64,000 bases of DNA from Brachycybe producta (Eukaryota; Arthropoda; Diplopoda; Playtdesmida; Andrognathidae): contig JAUPFP010000022.1 of NCBI GenBank assembly GCA_036925085.1, positions 1,627,501-1,691,500 of the forward strand, read 5' to 3'. Of the stretch, positions 11,225 through 21,403 are shown piece by piece. Each line of letters opens with the position of its first letter. Position 1 is the first letter of the stretch. The notes under the pieces are model-generated. The model saw nothing but the letters and a program-made list of their open reading frames with translations, did not search any database and was not told where the DNA came from. Made by a program: the position numbers and the translations under genes.

Positions 11225-11490
11225 GTTCACAGTTCATTGAAAAACCGAGGAAGTTCGCAGGTTTTTTTTCGCAATAAACCAAGGAAGTTCGCAGGTTTTT
11301 TCGCAATAAACCAAGGAAGTTCGCAAGTTTTTTTGGCAATAAACCAACGAAGTTCGCAGGTTTTTTTCGCAATAAACCAAGGAAGTTCGCAAGTTTTTTT
11401 TGGCAATAAACCAACGAAGTTCGCAGGTTTTTTTTCACAATAAACCAACGAAGTTCACGGTTTAGCAAAAAAAAACAATAAAATTCGCGT
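11225..11490. repeat. Second minisatellite, unit about 35 bp, sharing the AAGTTCGC core
   Basis: Six to seven units carry CAATAAACCAAGGAAGTTCG or CAATAAACCAACGAAGTTCG followed by CAGGTTTTTTT. The core AAGTTCGC also occurs in the adjacent 29-bp satellite, so the two arrays may be related by replication slippage and drift. Confidence 0.85.
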
Positions 11491-11563
11491 TTGACGTAAG
11501 AAAGCTGCGCCATTTTTCGCTAAGTTCCTCAGTCTAATAACAACTTGAACCCTTCTCAATTTA

Positions 11564-12808
11564 ATGTCCACTCTCATTAAAGTTTTATTCATGATCTCGG
11601 CAGTGAACATGACGACCAACATCGACATGAATTATGGACTTCTAGAGATCCTACAATGGATTCTAGTAGCCGAAACCTCGACGGTTGGCATTCTGCTAGT
11701 CGCCATCGCTTGTTTCGCTCACGTTTTACTCGCAACCTTATGTCCCAAAAGTTACGTTCCGAAAATGCTTTCGAAACAGTCGACCTTATCGAGGCATCTT
11801 TTAGAAAACATCCCTCGGTTAAGCCGTTGTTACTGTCCTCCAGTATGGGCTCGAGGACCGCACGTTCAAACTGTTTTAGCCATGTTCGTGCCAGCTGTAA
11901 TGACCGCTAACATCACGATGGAACGCGAATATTTGCAACTTCGCGACAACGGATTGGTCAGTCTCGAATGGGCAACATTACAAAGTGTTAAACCACCACG
12001 AGACGACTTCTCAATCGTGCTCATCATTCCGCCATTATGCGGTTACACCTCGGTCATCCGTGCCACTTGCAGAGCAGCACTAGACCGTGGTTTTCGACCG
12101 GTCGTTTTTCACGGTCGTGGAATGTCCGGAACTCCGTTGACCACTCCGCGACTACAGAGTTTCGGCGATGCAAGCGACTTTCGACAAGTGGTCAGTTACG
12201 TTCACGCAAAATGGCCGTCGGCTAAAATGACGGCCATCGGATACGGAATGGGTAACGGCCTTTTGTTCTCTTATTTAGGCGAATACGGTTCTTCGGCCCA
12301 TATCAGTGCAGCCGTTGCCATTTCACCCGTTTGGGACGCTCCTTTGCTATTCGAGAGCTTTGCTCAACCTTACGGTTGGCTCTTACTGGCCCTTAAAAAG
12401 AAGCAATTGTTAAAACATGCCGGTCCTCTCCATACTTTCGTGGATATTCGGTCCGCACTTGGTAGTCGTACTTTTACGGAAATGTGTCAGAGGATTTATG
12501 TTCCACTTTACGGATACAGAGACATGGATGAGTTTTGGGATAAAAATAATCCAATACGTGATATCGATGACATTGCTGTTCCACTTTTGGTCCTTCAGGC
12601 TCTGGATGATCCAATTGTGCCCCAAGAAACGACCCCTTTCGAACTATTTAATGTTTATCCCAATTTCTTCATGGTTTTACTAGAAAAAGGTGGACATTGT
12701 GGATTTTTAGAAAAAGATTCGCTTAATTCGTGGGCGACTCAAATGTCTTTGGATTATTTGGAAGCTGTTAACGAATTCGTTGAAAATGATACGAAAGATG
12801 CGAACTAA
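11564..12808 (+). CDS. ABHD15-like alpha/beta-hydrolase-fold protein, probable pseudoenzyme
   Basis: Intronless frame of 414 codons. An in-frame TGA lies shortly upstream, so ATG 11564 is the first possible start. A hydrophobic segment at about residues 41-60 probably anchors the protein in a membrane, as in the ABHD1/2/3/15 group. RGPHVQT (98-104) matches the group's conserved W/RGxHxQT region. The fold then follows with IPPLCGYTS (155-163), HGRGMSGTP (183-191), elbow G-Y-G-M-G (226-230), LDDPIVP (347-353) and GGHCGF (376-381). D349 and H378 are in place as acid and base, but the elbow position that is Ser in active members is Gly228, so hydrolysis by the usual mechanism is unlikely. Whether ABHD15 orthologues generally lack this Ser I cannot verify here. 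Active relatives act on lipids or esters; ABHD15 itself is linked to lipolysis control in mammals. The lack of introns is consistent with an old retrocopy or intron loss. Group assignment is secure; the ABHD15 subtype is inferred. Confidence 0.88.
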   Translation: MSTLIKVLFMISAVNMTTNIDMNYGLLEILQWILVAETSTVGILLVAIACFAHVLLATLCPKSYVPKMLSKQSTLSRHLLENIPRLSRCYCPPVWARGPHVQTVLAMFVPAVMTANITMEREYLQLRDNGLVSLEWATLQSVKPPRDDFSIVLIIPPLCGYTSVIRATCRAALDRGFRPVVFHGRGMSGTPLTTPRLQSFGDASDFRQVVSYVHAKWPSAKMTAIGYGMGNGLLFSYLGEYGSSAHISAAVAISPVWDAPLLFESFAQPYGWLLLALKKKQLLKHAGPLHTFVDIRSALGSRTFTEMCQRIYVPLYGYRDMDEFWDKNNPIRDIDDIAVPLLVLQALDDPIVPQETTPFELFNVYPNFFMVLLEKGGHCGFLEKDSLNSWATQMSLDYLEAVNEFVENDTKDAN

Positions 12809-12892
12809 AAAACCTCTTCCAGGATGTCTCGGGTCTCTCAAGAAATCTGTGTTTATTTTCTGTCTTTCAGGAGCTAATTTAAGAGAGAAACT

Positions 12893-13034
12893 TTTAAAGT
12901 GTTTTAGAAACTAGAAGGGTAACATTGAGGGTATTTTCATGTTGATATATCTTTCAAACTTCCATCAAATATGTTTATTTTTTAATCTTCTGAAATGATT
13001 CAGTTACTCTTCTAGTTTCTAAAACACTTTTTTT
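12893..13034. mobile_element. M5 hairpin element
   Basis: AAAGTGTTTTAGAAACTAG on the left is paired with TTCTAGTTTCTAAAACACTT on the right, with TTTTCATGTTGATAT on the left side of the stem. It probably lies in the hydrolase gene's 3' UTR. Confidence 0.8.
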
Positions 13035-13131
13035 TTTCAATTCTTTTTTTGCAATGTTTGGCTTTTGAAATGCAAAATTAACGAGAATTTCTAAAGAGGA
13101 TCTACTGTTAAGTTCCAATTCCGCGGATTTC

Positions 13132-13137
13132 AATAAA
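13132..13137 (+). promoter_or_regulatory. Candidate polyadenylation signal for the hydrolase gene
   Basis: AATAAA 324 nt downstream of the stop codon. It lies after an M5 hairpin, which would therefore be in the 3' UTR. Other AATAAA copies follow further downstream, so the choice is tentative. Confidence 0.3.
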
Positions 13138-13357
13138 AGATATGAAAATCATCTTAAATTATTCAATTCGACATCTTCTAGTCTCTTAAAACATTTTCAA
13201 TTCTTTTGAAATTCTTGTTTGTTTTTGAAATGTAAAATGAACCAATATCTCTAACATATTGATCTTCAAATTCTGCTGATTTCAATAAAGATATGAACGT
13301 GAAAATCACCTTAACATAAATGGCTCTAAGTTTTAAATGATTCAAATACCCCCATTC

Positions 13358-13589
13358 ACTAGCGTTTGCCCATTGGAATTAGCAGAGAGCATGCGTATTG
13401 CCATCTTATCGCTTTATATAGGGAAAACTAACCTAACCTAATCAAACCTATAGTGAACGTCTTATCGGCAGTTTCCATTGGTGATCAATAGATGGCGCTG
13501 CTAACGCAAATCTGCAATCACTTTCCTATATAAAACGATAAGATGGTAATGCGCATGCGCTCTGCTAATTCTAATGGGCAAACGCTAGT
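13358..13589. mobile_element. M7 inverted-repeat element, 232 bp
   Basis: Arms of about 65 bp: ACTAGCGTTTGCCCATTGGA, then AGCATGCGTATTGCCATC and TTTATATAGG on the left, mirrored on the right. The unpaired centre includes AACCTAACCTAATC and GATGGCGCTGCTAACGC. No coding frame is present. Probable MITE. Confidence 0.8.
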
Positions 13590-13835
13590 AATACCATTCT
13601 AGTTTCTAACACACTTTCACAATTCCTTGGTAATCTTATCTTTTAAAATGAAAAATGCCCACTGATTTCTCGTGTTTCAATAAAACTTTAAAAAGTAAAA
13701 CTTCAATTTGCCTTCATATATACTTAATGAAAGTTAATTGAATAATTACAAAAAAATTATACTTACAGGTTATTTTCACTTGAAAACGACGCGTTTATCG
13801 AAGCGAAAAAACGAAAAAGAATCACATTAGCCTTA

Positions 13836-14044
13836 CAGGCAGTTAGAAATAGGTGAAAACTTCAAGTTGGACCCCACCTTGTTATGACGACTGGCAATTT
13901 CTAATTTGTTGGTTATGTAGTCTGACGGTACATGCTCCGCCCTTTTCAACGTCAGACTACATAACCAGCCAATTAGAAGTTGCCAATCGACTCATAACAA
14001 GGGCGGAGCCAACTTGAAGTTTTCACCTATTTCTAACTATCTGT
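13836..14044. mobile_element. M1 palindromic MITE copy
   Basis: Starts CAGGCAGTTAGAAATAGG and ends with a worn complement (AACTATCTG). The core contains TCCGCCCTTTTCAACGTC. Flanks CATTAGCCT and CATTGGCCT give a 9-bp duplication with one mismatch. Confidence 0.85.
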
Positions 14045-14396
14045 CATTGGCCTAGGAAATCGGCGCCATCTTGAAATTTTTTCACATTGCTAATTTGCAT
14101 TTTTTTTTTCCTTTTTTCTTTCTTTTTTGTCGAATCAAAAAAAAAATCTACAAAATGAAATAAAAAAAAAATTTCTCTGAAACAAAAAATTAATTAAATA
14201 AAACATGGAAGTTTCTTCGTAAATTGCCTAACAATTATAAATTATAATGAAATAAGTTTTAAGTTTAAATAACAAATTTGCATATAGGCAGTGTTGTCAG
14301 ATTTCTAATTATCTTTATATACAAAAATGTCTCAAAAATGATAAAAATAGAAATGAAAATTGAATTAAAAATTATAATATGTCAACAAACAATTAA

Positions 14397-15085
14397 AAGC
14401 CCCCCTCTTTACACCTACAGTTTTTACTTACATATTTGTATCAATTAAATGATGAATGTTTTCGTGAATGATTTGGTACATAAAATGTATAAATTAATTT
14501 ATAAGTGTCAATCAGCTGTTATACACAAGTAAAAGTATTCGAACATCTTTACTTGTATAAAGTGCGCAGAACAGTGCGTAGTGTGACAGTTTATAGTATA
14601 TATTGGTGACCTTGTGACCTTCTAGACAAGAGAATTGGGGGAGAGGACAGATTGTTAGAACTAGGTGAAAACTTCAGTTGGCTCCTCCCTTGTTATGACG
14701 ACTGGCAACTTCTAATTGGCTGGTTATGTAGTCTGACGTTGAAAAGGGCGGAGCATGTGACGTCAGACTTCATAACCAGTCAATTAGAAGTTGCCAGTCA
14801 TCATAACAAGGGCGGAGCCAACTGAAGTTTTCATCTAATTCTAACAACCTGTGTGCTAAATAGGTTGCAGAGCGCATCATATATAGCATCGTAAATTACA
14901 TCAGAATGATGCTTATCATGAGAAAGTGCTCTAGTAGACGTGATCATTTAAGAAAAATAGAACATCTTCTAAATTAATGCAACTTTGAACAAATAATTTA
15001 ACATTCACGTCGTTACACGTGCATTCTCGCATTTTTAAATTCATTTATAAATTTATTTAATACATAATTATAGGTGTAAAGGGGG
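14397..15085. mobile_element. Inverted-repeat-bounded AT-rich element carrying a nested M1 copy
   Basis: AGCCCCCCTCTTTACACCTA near 14398 is mirrored by TAGGTGTAAAGGGGGCTAAA near 15072. The M1 copy at 14648-14852 lies inside. Remaining sequence is AT-rich without coding potential. The outer ends are short, so confidence is moderate. Confidence 0.5.
14648..14852. mobile_element. M1 palindromic MITE copy (nested)
   Basis: CAGATTGTTAGAACTAGG start with worn tips; arms with CTCCTCCCTTGTTATGACG; centre GACGTTGAAAAGGGCGGAGC. No clear target duplication remains. Confidence 0.82.
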
Positions 15086-15098
15086 CTAAAGAGTGACT

Positions 15099-15487
15099 CA
15101 GATTCAGGAAGAAAATTTAGCACTTGAGTTTGTACCCTCCAAGCAGGGTTCCAACATAGAAAAGAAAAATCGAATATTCTAATTTTCTTTCATTATTATT
15201 AGTACCCCAAGAACAGGCAATTAGAAAAAGGGATGAACAGAAGTTGGCTCCGCCCTTTTTATGACGAAAACAACTTTTAATTGGTTGGTTATGTAGTCTG
15301 ACGTCACATGCTCCGCCCTTTTCAACGTCGAACCACACAACAATCCAATTAGAAGTTGCCAGTCGTCATAAAAAGGGCGGAGCCAACTTATGTGCGTCCC
15401 GATTTCTAATTGCCTTTCTCAAATTCAGAAAGAAAATTTAGCACTTGAGTTTGCATCCTCCAAGCAGGGTTCCAACATAGAAAAAAA
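15099..15487. repeat. Direct repeats of about 70 bp flanking an M1 copy
   Basis: AAAATTTAGCACTTGAGTTT then CCTCCAAGCAGGGTTCCAAC occurs at about 15112-15165 and again at about 15430-15485. The M1 copy at 15214-15415 sits in between. The same CTCTAAGCAGGGTT-type words recur near 32640 and 35340, so the flank belongs to a further repeat family. Confidence 0.75.
15214..15415. mobile_element. M1 palindromic MITE copy
   Basis: CAGGCAATTAGAAAAAGGG left tip; right tip GATTTCTAATTGCC. Centre TCTGACGTCACATGCTCC; arms GGCTCCGCCCTTTTTATG. Confidence 0.85.
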
Positions 15488-15489
15488 TA

Positions 15490-16310
15490 GTATTTATTAT
15501 TTTATTTAATTTATCCCCCCTCATTATTTTTTAGGTTTTTGAGACACACTGTAAATATATCTACACGGAATGAAATTATAAAATCCAATCGTAAAAGAAT
15601 TGCTCTTCCACTTTCTAATCGGCTTTCTGGTTGAAATTTTTTTTAAGACCGAATTTATCTCAAGGGCCTCCTTAAGTACAAAGTTATCTTTCTACGAGGA
15701 ATTTTTTTTTTGGGCTTTTTTATGTTTCTAAAAATAAATTCCCTTTTTTTTGTTGGATTTCAGTTTAAGGCTAAATATTTATTTTTGTGCATATTTTTAT
15801 TTTTGTTCAACATTGAAATAAAAAATGCATTAAATTCAAATATTATACAGCTTGCAAGAATGTTCGGAAACACTTGAAAACTTAAGCACACATCTGTGCA
15901 AGAAAAGATAATTTTCAGTTTTTGCAAATTTTTTTTTTAAAAAAAAACCAACAGCAGTAGTAATTTAACATTTTAAAAAAATTCATAAATCCATCATAGG
16001 ACCTCTAAAATTTGAAATATGAAATTTAAAATAAAAATGACTCTGTAAGCAGCCAAGAAGGCCTGTAGCAGAGAGAGACAAAAAATCCAATCAATTACAT
16101 TAGGACACAATTTCCAATTTTTCGAGAAAAAAACTTAAAATATCATTTTTAGACGAAAAAGAAAAATCAGTTTTCACCTTTTTCTCCTTCTTCTTCGATT
16201 TTAATGGCGAATTTTATTCGATGCCATTTTTCACGATCCAAATTCAAAATTTTCCCCTTCTCTTTTTTTTTATACCCTCCTCAAAAAATAAGCTTTCTTG
16301 TCTTCGTAAA
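15490..16310. other. AT-rich DNA, no gene seen
   Basis: Nothing beyond A/T runs. It lies downstream of the large - strand gene and could include its distal 3' flank. Confidence 0.5.
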
Positions 16311-16313
16311 CAT

Positions 16314-17032
16314 CGTAACTAGGCAATATCTATGATAAATAGAATTTTCTTTTTCAATATAAATATATAAATACAAAAGAAAAAAAAAAAGAAATATGGC
16401 TGCCATATATGAAAAAAATAAAACAAAACAAATTTTTCATAACAAATAAATCTAAAAATGCTCGTTTATTTGCATAATAAAGCAAATTTTTACTCAGCAA
16501 CGAGGCTTTATTATTCAGATTATTTTTAAAAATCTTCTTCAGATATAAAATTATTGAATTTCATTCGTAAAATGAGCATCTTTTATTGAATCCGTCGAGC
16601 GCCATTTGCAATTACTTCGAAATTATCGGCCGCCATTTTGTTTTTTTGAATAGTTTAAATCTTGCACGGCAACGCCATTATTAACTAGGCAATACCTATG
16701 ATAAATAGAATTTTCTTTTTCAATATATAATTATATACATATATTGAAAAAGAAATATGGCCGCCATTTTCATAAATAAATCTAAAATGCTATTTTTTTT
16801 TTTGCATAATAAAGCAATTTTTGCTCAGCAAATGAGGTTTTATCTATCATAAAGATCTTTTTTCCTTTTTCTTTCGATATGAAATCAAATTTCATTCATT
16901 TTAATCTTAAAATAAGCATCTTTTTATTGATGAAATCCGTCGATCGCCATTTGCAATTCATTCTAAATTATCGCGGCCATTTTTTTTTATAATTATTATT
17001 TTAAAACCTTGCCACAGCAACGCCATTAATTC
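16314..17032. repeat. Tandem duplication (about 360 bp x 2) ending at the large gene's stop codon
   Basis: Unit 1 (about 16314-16682) and unit 2 (about 16683-17032) share, in order: AACTAGGCAATA, CTATGATAAATAGAATTTTC, GCCATAT/GCCATTTTC, TTTGCATAATAAAGCAA, TCAGCAA, AATCCGTCGA, GCGCCATTTGCAATT / TCGCCATTTGCAATT, and GGCAACGCCATTA / AGCAACGCCATTAATTC. The last shared words in unit 2 overlap the terminal codons and stop of the - strand gene. Unit 1 is therefore a duplicate of its 3' UTR plus the stop region. Confidence 0.8.
16923..16928 (-). promoter_or_regulatory. Candidate polyadenylation signal of the large gene
   Basis: AATAAA on the - strand about 100 nt after the stop codon, inside the duplicated 3' unit. 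A second AATAAA lies in the other unit (about 16573-16578). Confidence 0.35.
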
Positions 17033-18578
17033 GCTTTGCCGCTCGCATCTAAGTTTACATCATAAACACATTTAGTAGTTAATTTCAAATCGAAATCGTT
17101 TTGATTATCGATCGCAATCGGCTCGTGTTCAGATGCAGTTTTGGCCACCTCATTTAGGCCTAAAACGGTTTTTTTTGGTGGCACATCATCTACGCTTAAA
17201 CTCATTTCCGATCTGTAACTTGACGATTTCTCGCCTCCGATTTTCTCAAATGTTTTTACTGTTATCGTAGAAGGTTTTCGTAAATCGGTACACGAAGTTG
17301 CCGCTTTTATTCTTTTTGTAATCATCGAAGAAGAGGTGGAGGCGGTGGTGGTGGTGGTGGTGGTGTCCGACGTCACATCGGTGGCGCTCGTAATGCTGCT
17401 ATTTTTGCCCTGATTAATTATAGTTAAATTGGTGTCAGACGAAGATTTATTAAGACATGACATTAAATTCATAAGCAGCAGAGGTGATTTTAATTCATCG
17501 CTTGCGGTGGCCGCGGCGGTGGCTGCGTTGCCATCGAAAGATGTCGAAAAATGTTTCGATTCGGTTTCGCCATGTCGAAACTGCGAAGTTGAAACAAATT
17601 CTATCGTGTTGCGACGTCTCTCTTTACGACGCTCATCTTCCGCACGCGTTGTTGTTGTTGCCATGGTATTGTTCTTTATAACGATTTCTTGCTCCATCGA
17701 TCCATTGTTCGTAATGGATGCGCGCCACTTACTACTAACCGAATACATTTTGGCATTACTAGAACAGTTCTGCTTTAAATTTATGCCAATTTTGTCTTTG
17801 GTGCCATTAACAAGCTGCTTAGCAGATGTAAGTTGGTATTCAAAATGCTTCTTCAACATCAAAGAGGCATTTTTATCATTATTGCTACATCTCAACGATT
17901 CTTCTTCTTCTTTTTCTTCTTCAGCTTCTTCGACTTTTTCTTCTTTGACAGCTGTCGTCTTCGAGAACTTCTTCGAAGGACTCGTTACGGAGACATCGGA
18001 AGCCGTTCTCGAAACGACACATGTCGGAGCTGACGAAGAAGAAATAATGGGAGATTTAACAATGTCAACTATTGATCCACTGAATTTTTCAATTGTTGAC
18101 GATTTATCTGATCTCGACGCTGCAACTATTGAACCACATTTAACATTTCCATTTCTGTTTTTGTCGTCTCTAATCAATGTTTTCTTTGAAAAGCAACCTG
18201 TAGTCTCTGTTTCCATCGTGATCGTGGTTTCGTGACCATTATTCGAAACCTCTTTACCTAATGGCACTAATGTGGCTGAGGTGGTTGTTTTGGTTGTGGC
18301 GGTGGTGGTGGTGGCCACTTCAATCGGACATTTACGAAGATTTGCAAACAACTTCTCTTTGCCCATTGATTTGATCTGATCCATTACTGATATGTATGAA
18401 GGTGGAGTGATATCGAGGTGGCCCTTAGTTGGACTCGGTGCCGTCTTCAACGAAGTCGTAGTGGCGGCCACCGAGGAAACACTTGGTGCCTCTGATAAGA
18501 ATGCTCGTTTCTGTGTTTCTTTTTTCTTCTGTAATTCTATCAGCCATTTGGGTTTTGAAGGTGGCGAGAAACCAATAC
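17026..18578 (-). CDS. Large gene, exon 17 (terminal coding exon, residues 1998-2514)
   Basis: The acceptor TTTTCTTCAG precedes 18578 and is phase 1, joining the G left by exon 16 to give E-Q-G-I-G-F. It opens with a motif-B-like stretch, PSKPKWLIELQKKKETQKR, then a long low-complexity tail. The tail has threonine runs, an acidic Glu-rich stretch (EEKVEEAEEEKEEEE) and scattered Ser/Thr/Asn runs, and ends D-A-S-G-K-A-N-stop. In-frame codons continue 5' of the acceptor into a hydrophobic Cys-run (from the CAA/TTG repeat near 18635), which I regard as intron. The acidic and hydroxyl-rich composition fits a disordered tail. Confidence 0.88.
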
Positions 18579-19159
18579 CTGAAGAAAATAATAGAACAAA
18601 AAACAATTGTGAGACGGATAAGAAGCAAAAATAACAACAACAACAACAACAACAACAACAAAACAGCGAGAAAAAAAACACATCAACAAATCAACACAAA
18701 AGAGCTGTTGAGAGAGGATATTGCATGTCTACTCATAATACACATAAATAAACCATGAAGAGTGTGATTCTAGAAGAGAGAAATAGTTTGAGTTAAACGA
18801 GAAATTGTGGATTCAATCAGGTTTTTTGTTGGTGTCTGCCAGCATGTGCGTGCGGGCGTTTCTTAGCATGTGTGACATACCGACATTCGTCTGGTGTGTT
18901 TTTGTGCGTGTGTTGATTGTGTTATCTGTTATTTATGCTCTATAACCAATTTTATACATAAACGCATTACAAAACATCATAAAAACACTTCACCATCACC
19001 AACCAAACACGATATAAAAGACACACAAAGTCACAAACACAACACACACACACTGGACAGGCGCAACGGTTTCATGTGCTCTAGGCGAGAATGGCTCATT
19101 ATGCGTCCCTAGGACTTTTTCACCCTAAGCGAACGCCTGGGTACGCCTTATGGACGGGT

Positions 19160-19620
19160 CGGCTCTGCCCACATACAAAAACATCACAAAAACATGTCAT
19201 CATCAGCACACAAACACTAATAAGCAAACGCCACAAACAAACACCTTATGAATATTTCACTATTAGCACACAAACACGACAAATACCACACAAGCACCTT
19301 AACATAAACACCACACGAACACCTTAACACGAACATCACAAACCCCCTTAAACACCACACAATTCGCTTAACACACACCACACAATCACCACACAAACAC
19401 CTTAAACACCAGACAAACACCTTAAACACCAGACAAACACCTTAAACACCAGACAAACACCTTAAACACCAGACAAACACCTTAAACATCACACAAACAC
19501 CTTAAACACCAGACAGACACCAGACAAACACCACACAAGACACCACACAAACACCTTAAACACCAGACAAACACCTTAAACATCACACAAACACCTTAAC
19601 AAACATCACACAAACTCTTT
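19160..19620. repeat. Minisatellite, about 20-bp unit (CACCTTAAACACCAGACAAA)
   Basis: Near-perfect repeats from about 19390 to 19600 are preceded by a looser ACAAACACC-rich zone. All lie within intron 16 of the large gene. No coding function. Confidence 0.85.
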
Positions 19621-20431
19621 TTTGTTTTCATATAAAAGATTTTTTTTAAAAAAAAATGTTATCTAAAGTAAAGAACAAAAGCACTCAAAAGAAATAAATA
19701 GAATTGTCTTTTGGTTTCTTTTTCTCAATTTTTCTCTTTTTTCAGACAATGAATGAAAAGTTTAAAGACATTCATTTCATTCAAAAAAGGATGATTCTCT
19801 CTTTTTTTTTTTCATCATCAATTTTGAGAGAGAAAAAAAAAGTGAAGTAAAAAAAAGTGATACTTGTATAAAAATGTGCATTAAAATGTAATAGACTCTC
19901 TTTTTAGTTTGGTTCTATAAACTCAAAAGTGATGATGGAAATTCATCACAAACCATCTATTTTGCTTCGGTTAGCCGCGCCGCAATCGATTTTGTAATTT
20001 AATGATGATGCTCAAGACAAGCACGCAACACACACAGAAGAAAAAAAAACGCAAAACTTTCAAAATCTATCTTCAATATTTATAAGATAAAAAGATAGGA
20101 AAAATTGGTGGGTTGAGAGATCAGTTACAAAAATATGGAAAAGTGAAAACAGGGTTAAAAAAAGGTTAAAAGGAAAATGATGGAACACCAACCACCACCA
20201 ACCACAACCGCACACCACTTGTCCAAAATATAAAATCAAAATGGGCTAATAAAAGGTCCTTTCAAATTCTAATCACTCTTGTGACACATCATATTTTATT
20301 CTAAATGTTCTTCAGTAACTTGAGTTGTCACTTTTAATGTGCATTACTTTGGCACTTTAAGCAAAGTTGTCACATTTAAGCACACTTTGAAAAAAAAAAA
20401 AACACTATGAAAATGCAAGAAAATAACAATA

Positions 20432-20646
20432 AAGCTGGGTTTACACATGCAATAATTTGGTAGCGCCACTACTTACAGGCGCGCCAGTAAACATAAAATG
20501 CATATGTAAACCCTAATTACTATAGCATGCTATGCGCAATGATAAATTTTAAACGCCAGTAAGGATTTACATATGCAATTTATGTTTACTGGCGCGCTTG
20601 TAAGTATAGTGGCGACACCAAATCAATGCATGTGTAAACCCAGCTT
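20432..20646. mobile_element. M8 inverted-repeat element, 215 bp
   Basis: AAGCTGGGTTTACACATGCA at the left end is mirrored by TGCATGTGTAAACCCAGCTT at the right. A second inner pair (GGCGCGCCAGTAAACAT / ATGTTTACTGGCGCGC-like) makes the element almost fully palindromic. TAA borders both ends, possibly a 3-bp target duplication. Intronic MITE. Confidence 0.85.
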
Positions 20647-20694
20647 AAAGTACAACTCTTTTCAATGTGTTTGGGAAAAAAAAACAGCAGAGTA

Positions 20695-20886
20695 ATACCT
20701 AGTACACACAGCTGATAATTTAAATGCATTTAAATAATAAATGTGTTCTACAGAGTCCTGTGAAGGACAAACAAACAATATGTTGAATTCAATTTATTCA
20801 GTTAATAATCTGAAAATATTGAGTTAATACTTAAATATAATCAAATAAACTATTGACAAGAAATATTGATTTAGTATTTCAATTTT

Positions 20887-20931
<45 letters not shown>

Positions 20932-21403
20932 GCCAGGTCTGTGTGTCTATCTATCTGTCTGAAGTAACACTGTACAACCATTGAAGCACATCGGAATTTA
21001 TATAAATTTAAATAAATGAAGAAATGAACAGCTTTTTTTTTTCTCAAGGTCAACTATATGTTGCACCCTTCCCATCCAAGAACCCCATGATATTAAAGTG
21101 GAGAGGGGAAAAGGTTTGGAAAGTGTAGAGGGGGGGGGGGGGGGGAGAGAGAGCGAGAGAGAGAAACGTGGAGGGGGAAAAGTGGGAGGGGTGACTGAAA
21201 GTGAAATGAAAGAAGTAAAAAAAAGGAAAAAAACGACGCGCATGCGCACAATTGCGTGTGAATTTTGCTCCCGTCATTTATGACGGGTTACCCCACTAGC
21301 ATTAATAATAAAGTCAATTTTTTATTTGGGTTCATGTCCTTAACTGGATTCCGGTTTAATTCACCTAAACACGTTTAATTTGGCCACATGAATTCAAAAC
21401 CAA
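20695..21403. mobile_element. M4 element interrupted by a Helitron-like insertion
   Basis: The left part (20695-20890) starts ACCTAGTACACACAGCTG and carries TTTAAATGCATTTAAA and AGTCCTGTGAAGGACAAAC. The right part (from about 21300) resumes with ATTAATAATAAAGTCAA and ends in CTTAACTGGATTCCG and TGAATTCA. Intact copies elsewhere read through AATTTTAAAATATTAATAAT, which locates the insertion exactly between an A and a T. Confidence 0.8.
20891..21299 (+). mobile_element. DINE/Helitron-like non-autonomous element, copy 1 (409 bp)
   Basis: The 3' end shows a stem-loop CCCGTCA-TTTA-TGACGGG followed by TTACCCCACTAG: a GC-rich hairpin about 8 nt before a terminal CTAG, the Helitron signature. The 5' part has (TA)n and a tetranucleotide region (CTATCTATCTGTCTG) similar to the GTCY core of DINE-1-type elements. 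A G run and GAGAGAGAGCGAGAGAG follow. Insertion between A and T in the host M4 element fits Helitron targeting. No Rep/helicase coding. Confidence 0.75.

Noticed and set aside
10275..11240. 321-codon + strand frame over the 29-bp satellite, and overlapping frames on both strands
   Set aside because: The repeat unit has no stops and is not a multiple of three, so all such frames arise automatically.
17429..18235. 268-codon + strand frame opposite exon 17
   Set aside because: Antisense shadow of a validated - strand coding exon.
20998..21283. Short frames on both strands around 21.0-21.3 kb
   Set aside because: They lie wholly within the Helitron-like element and its purine run, and recur in the 57-kb copy.
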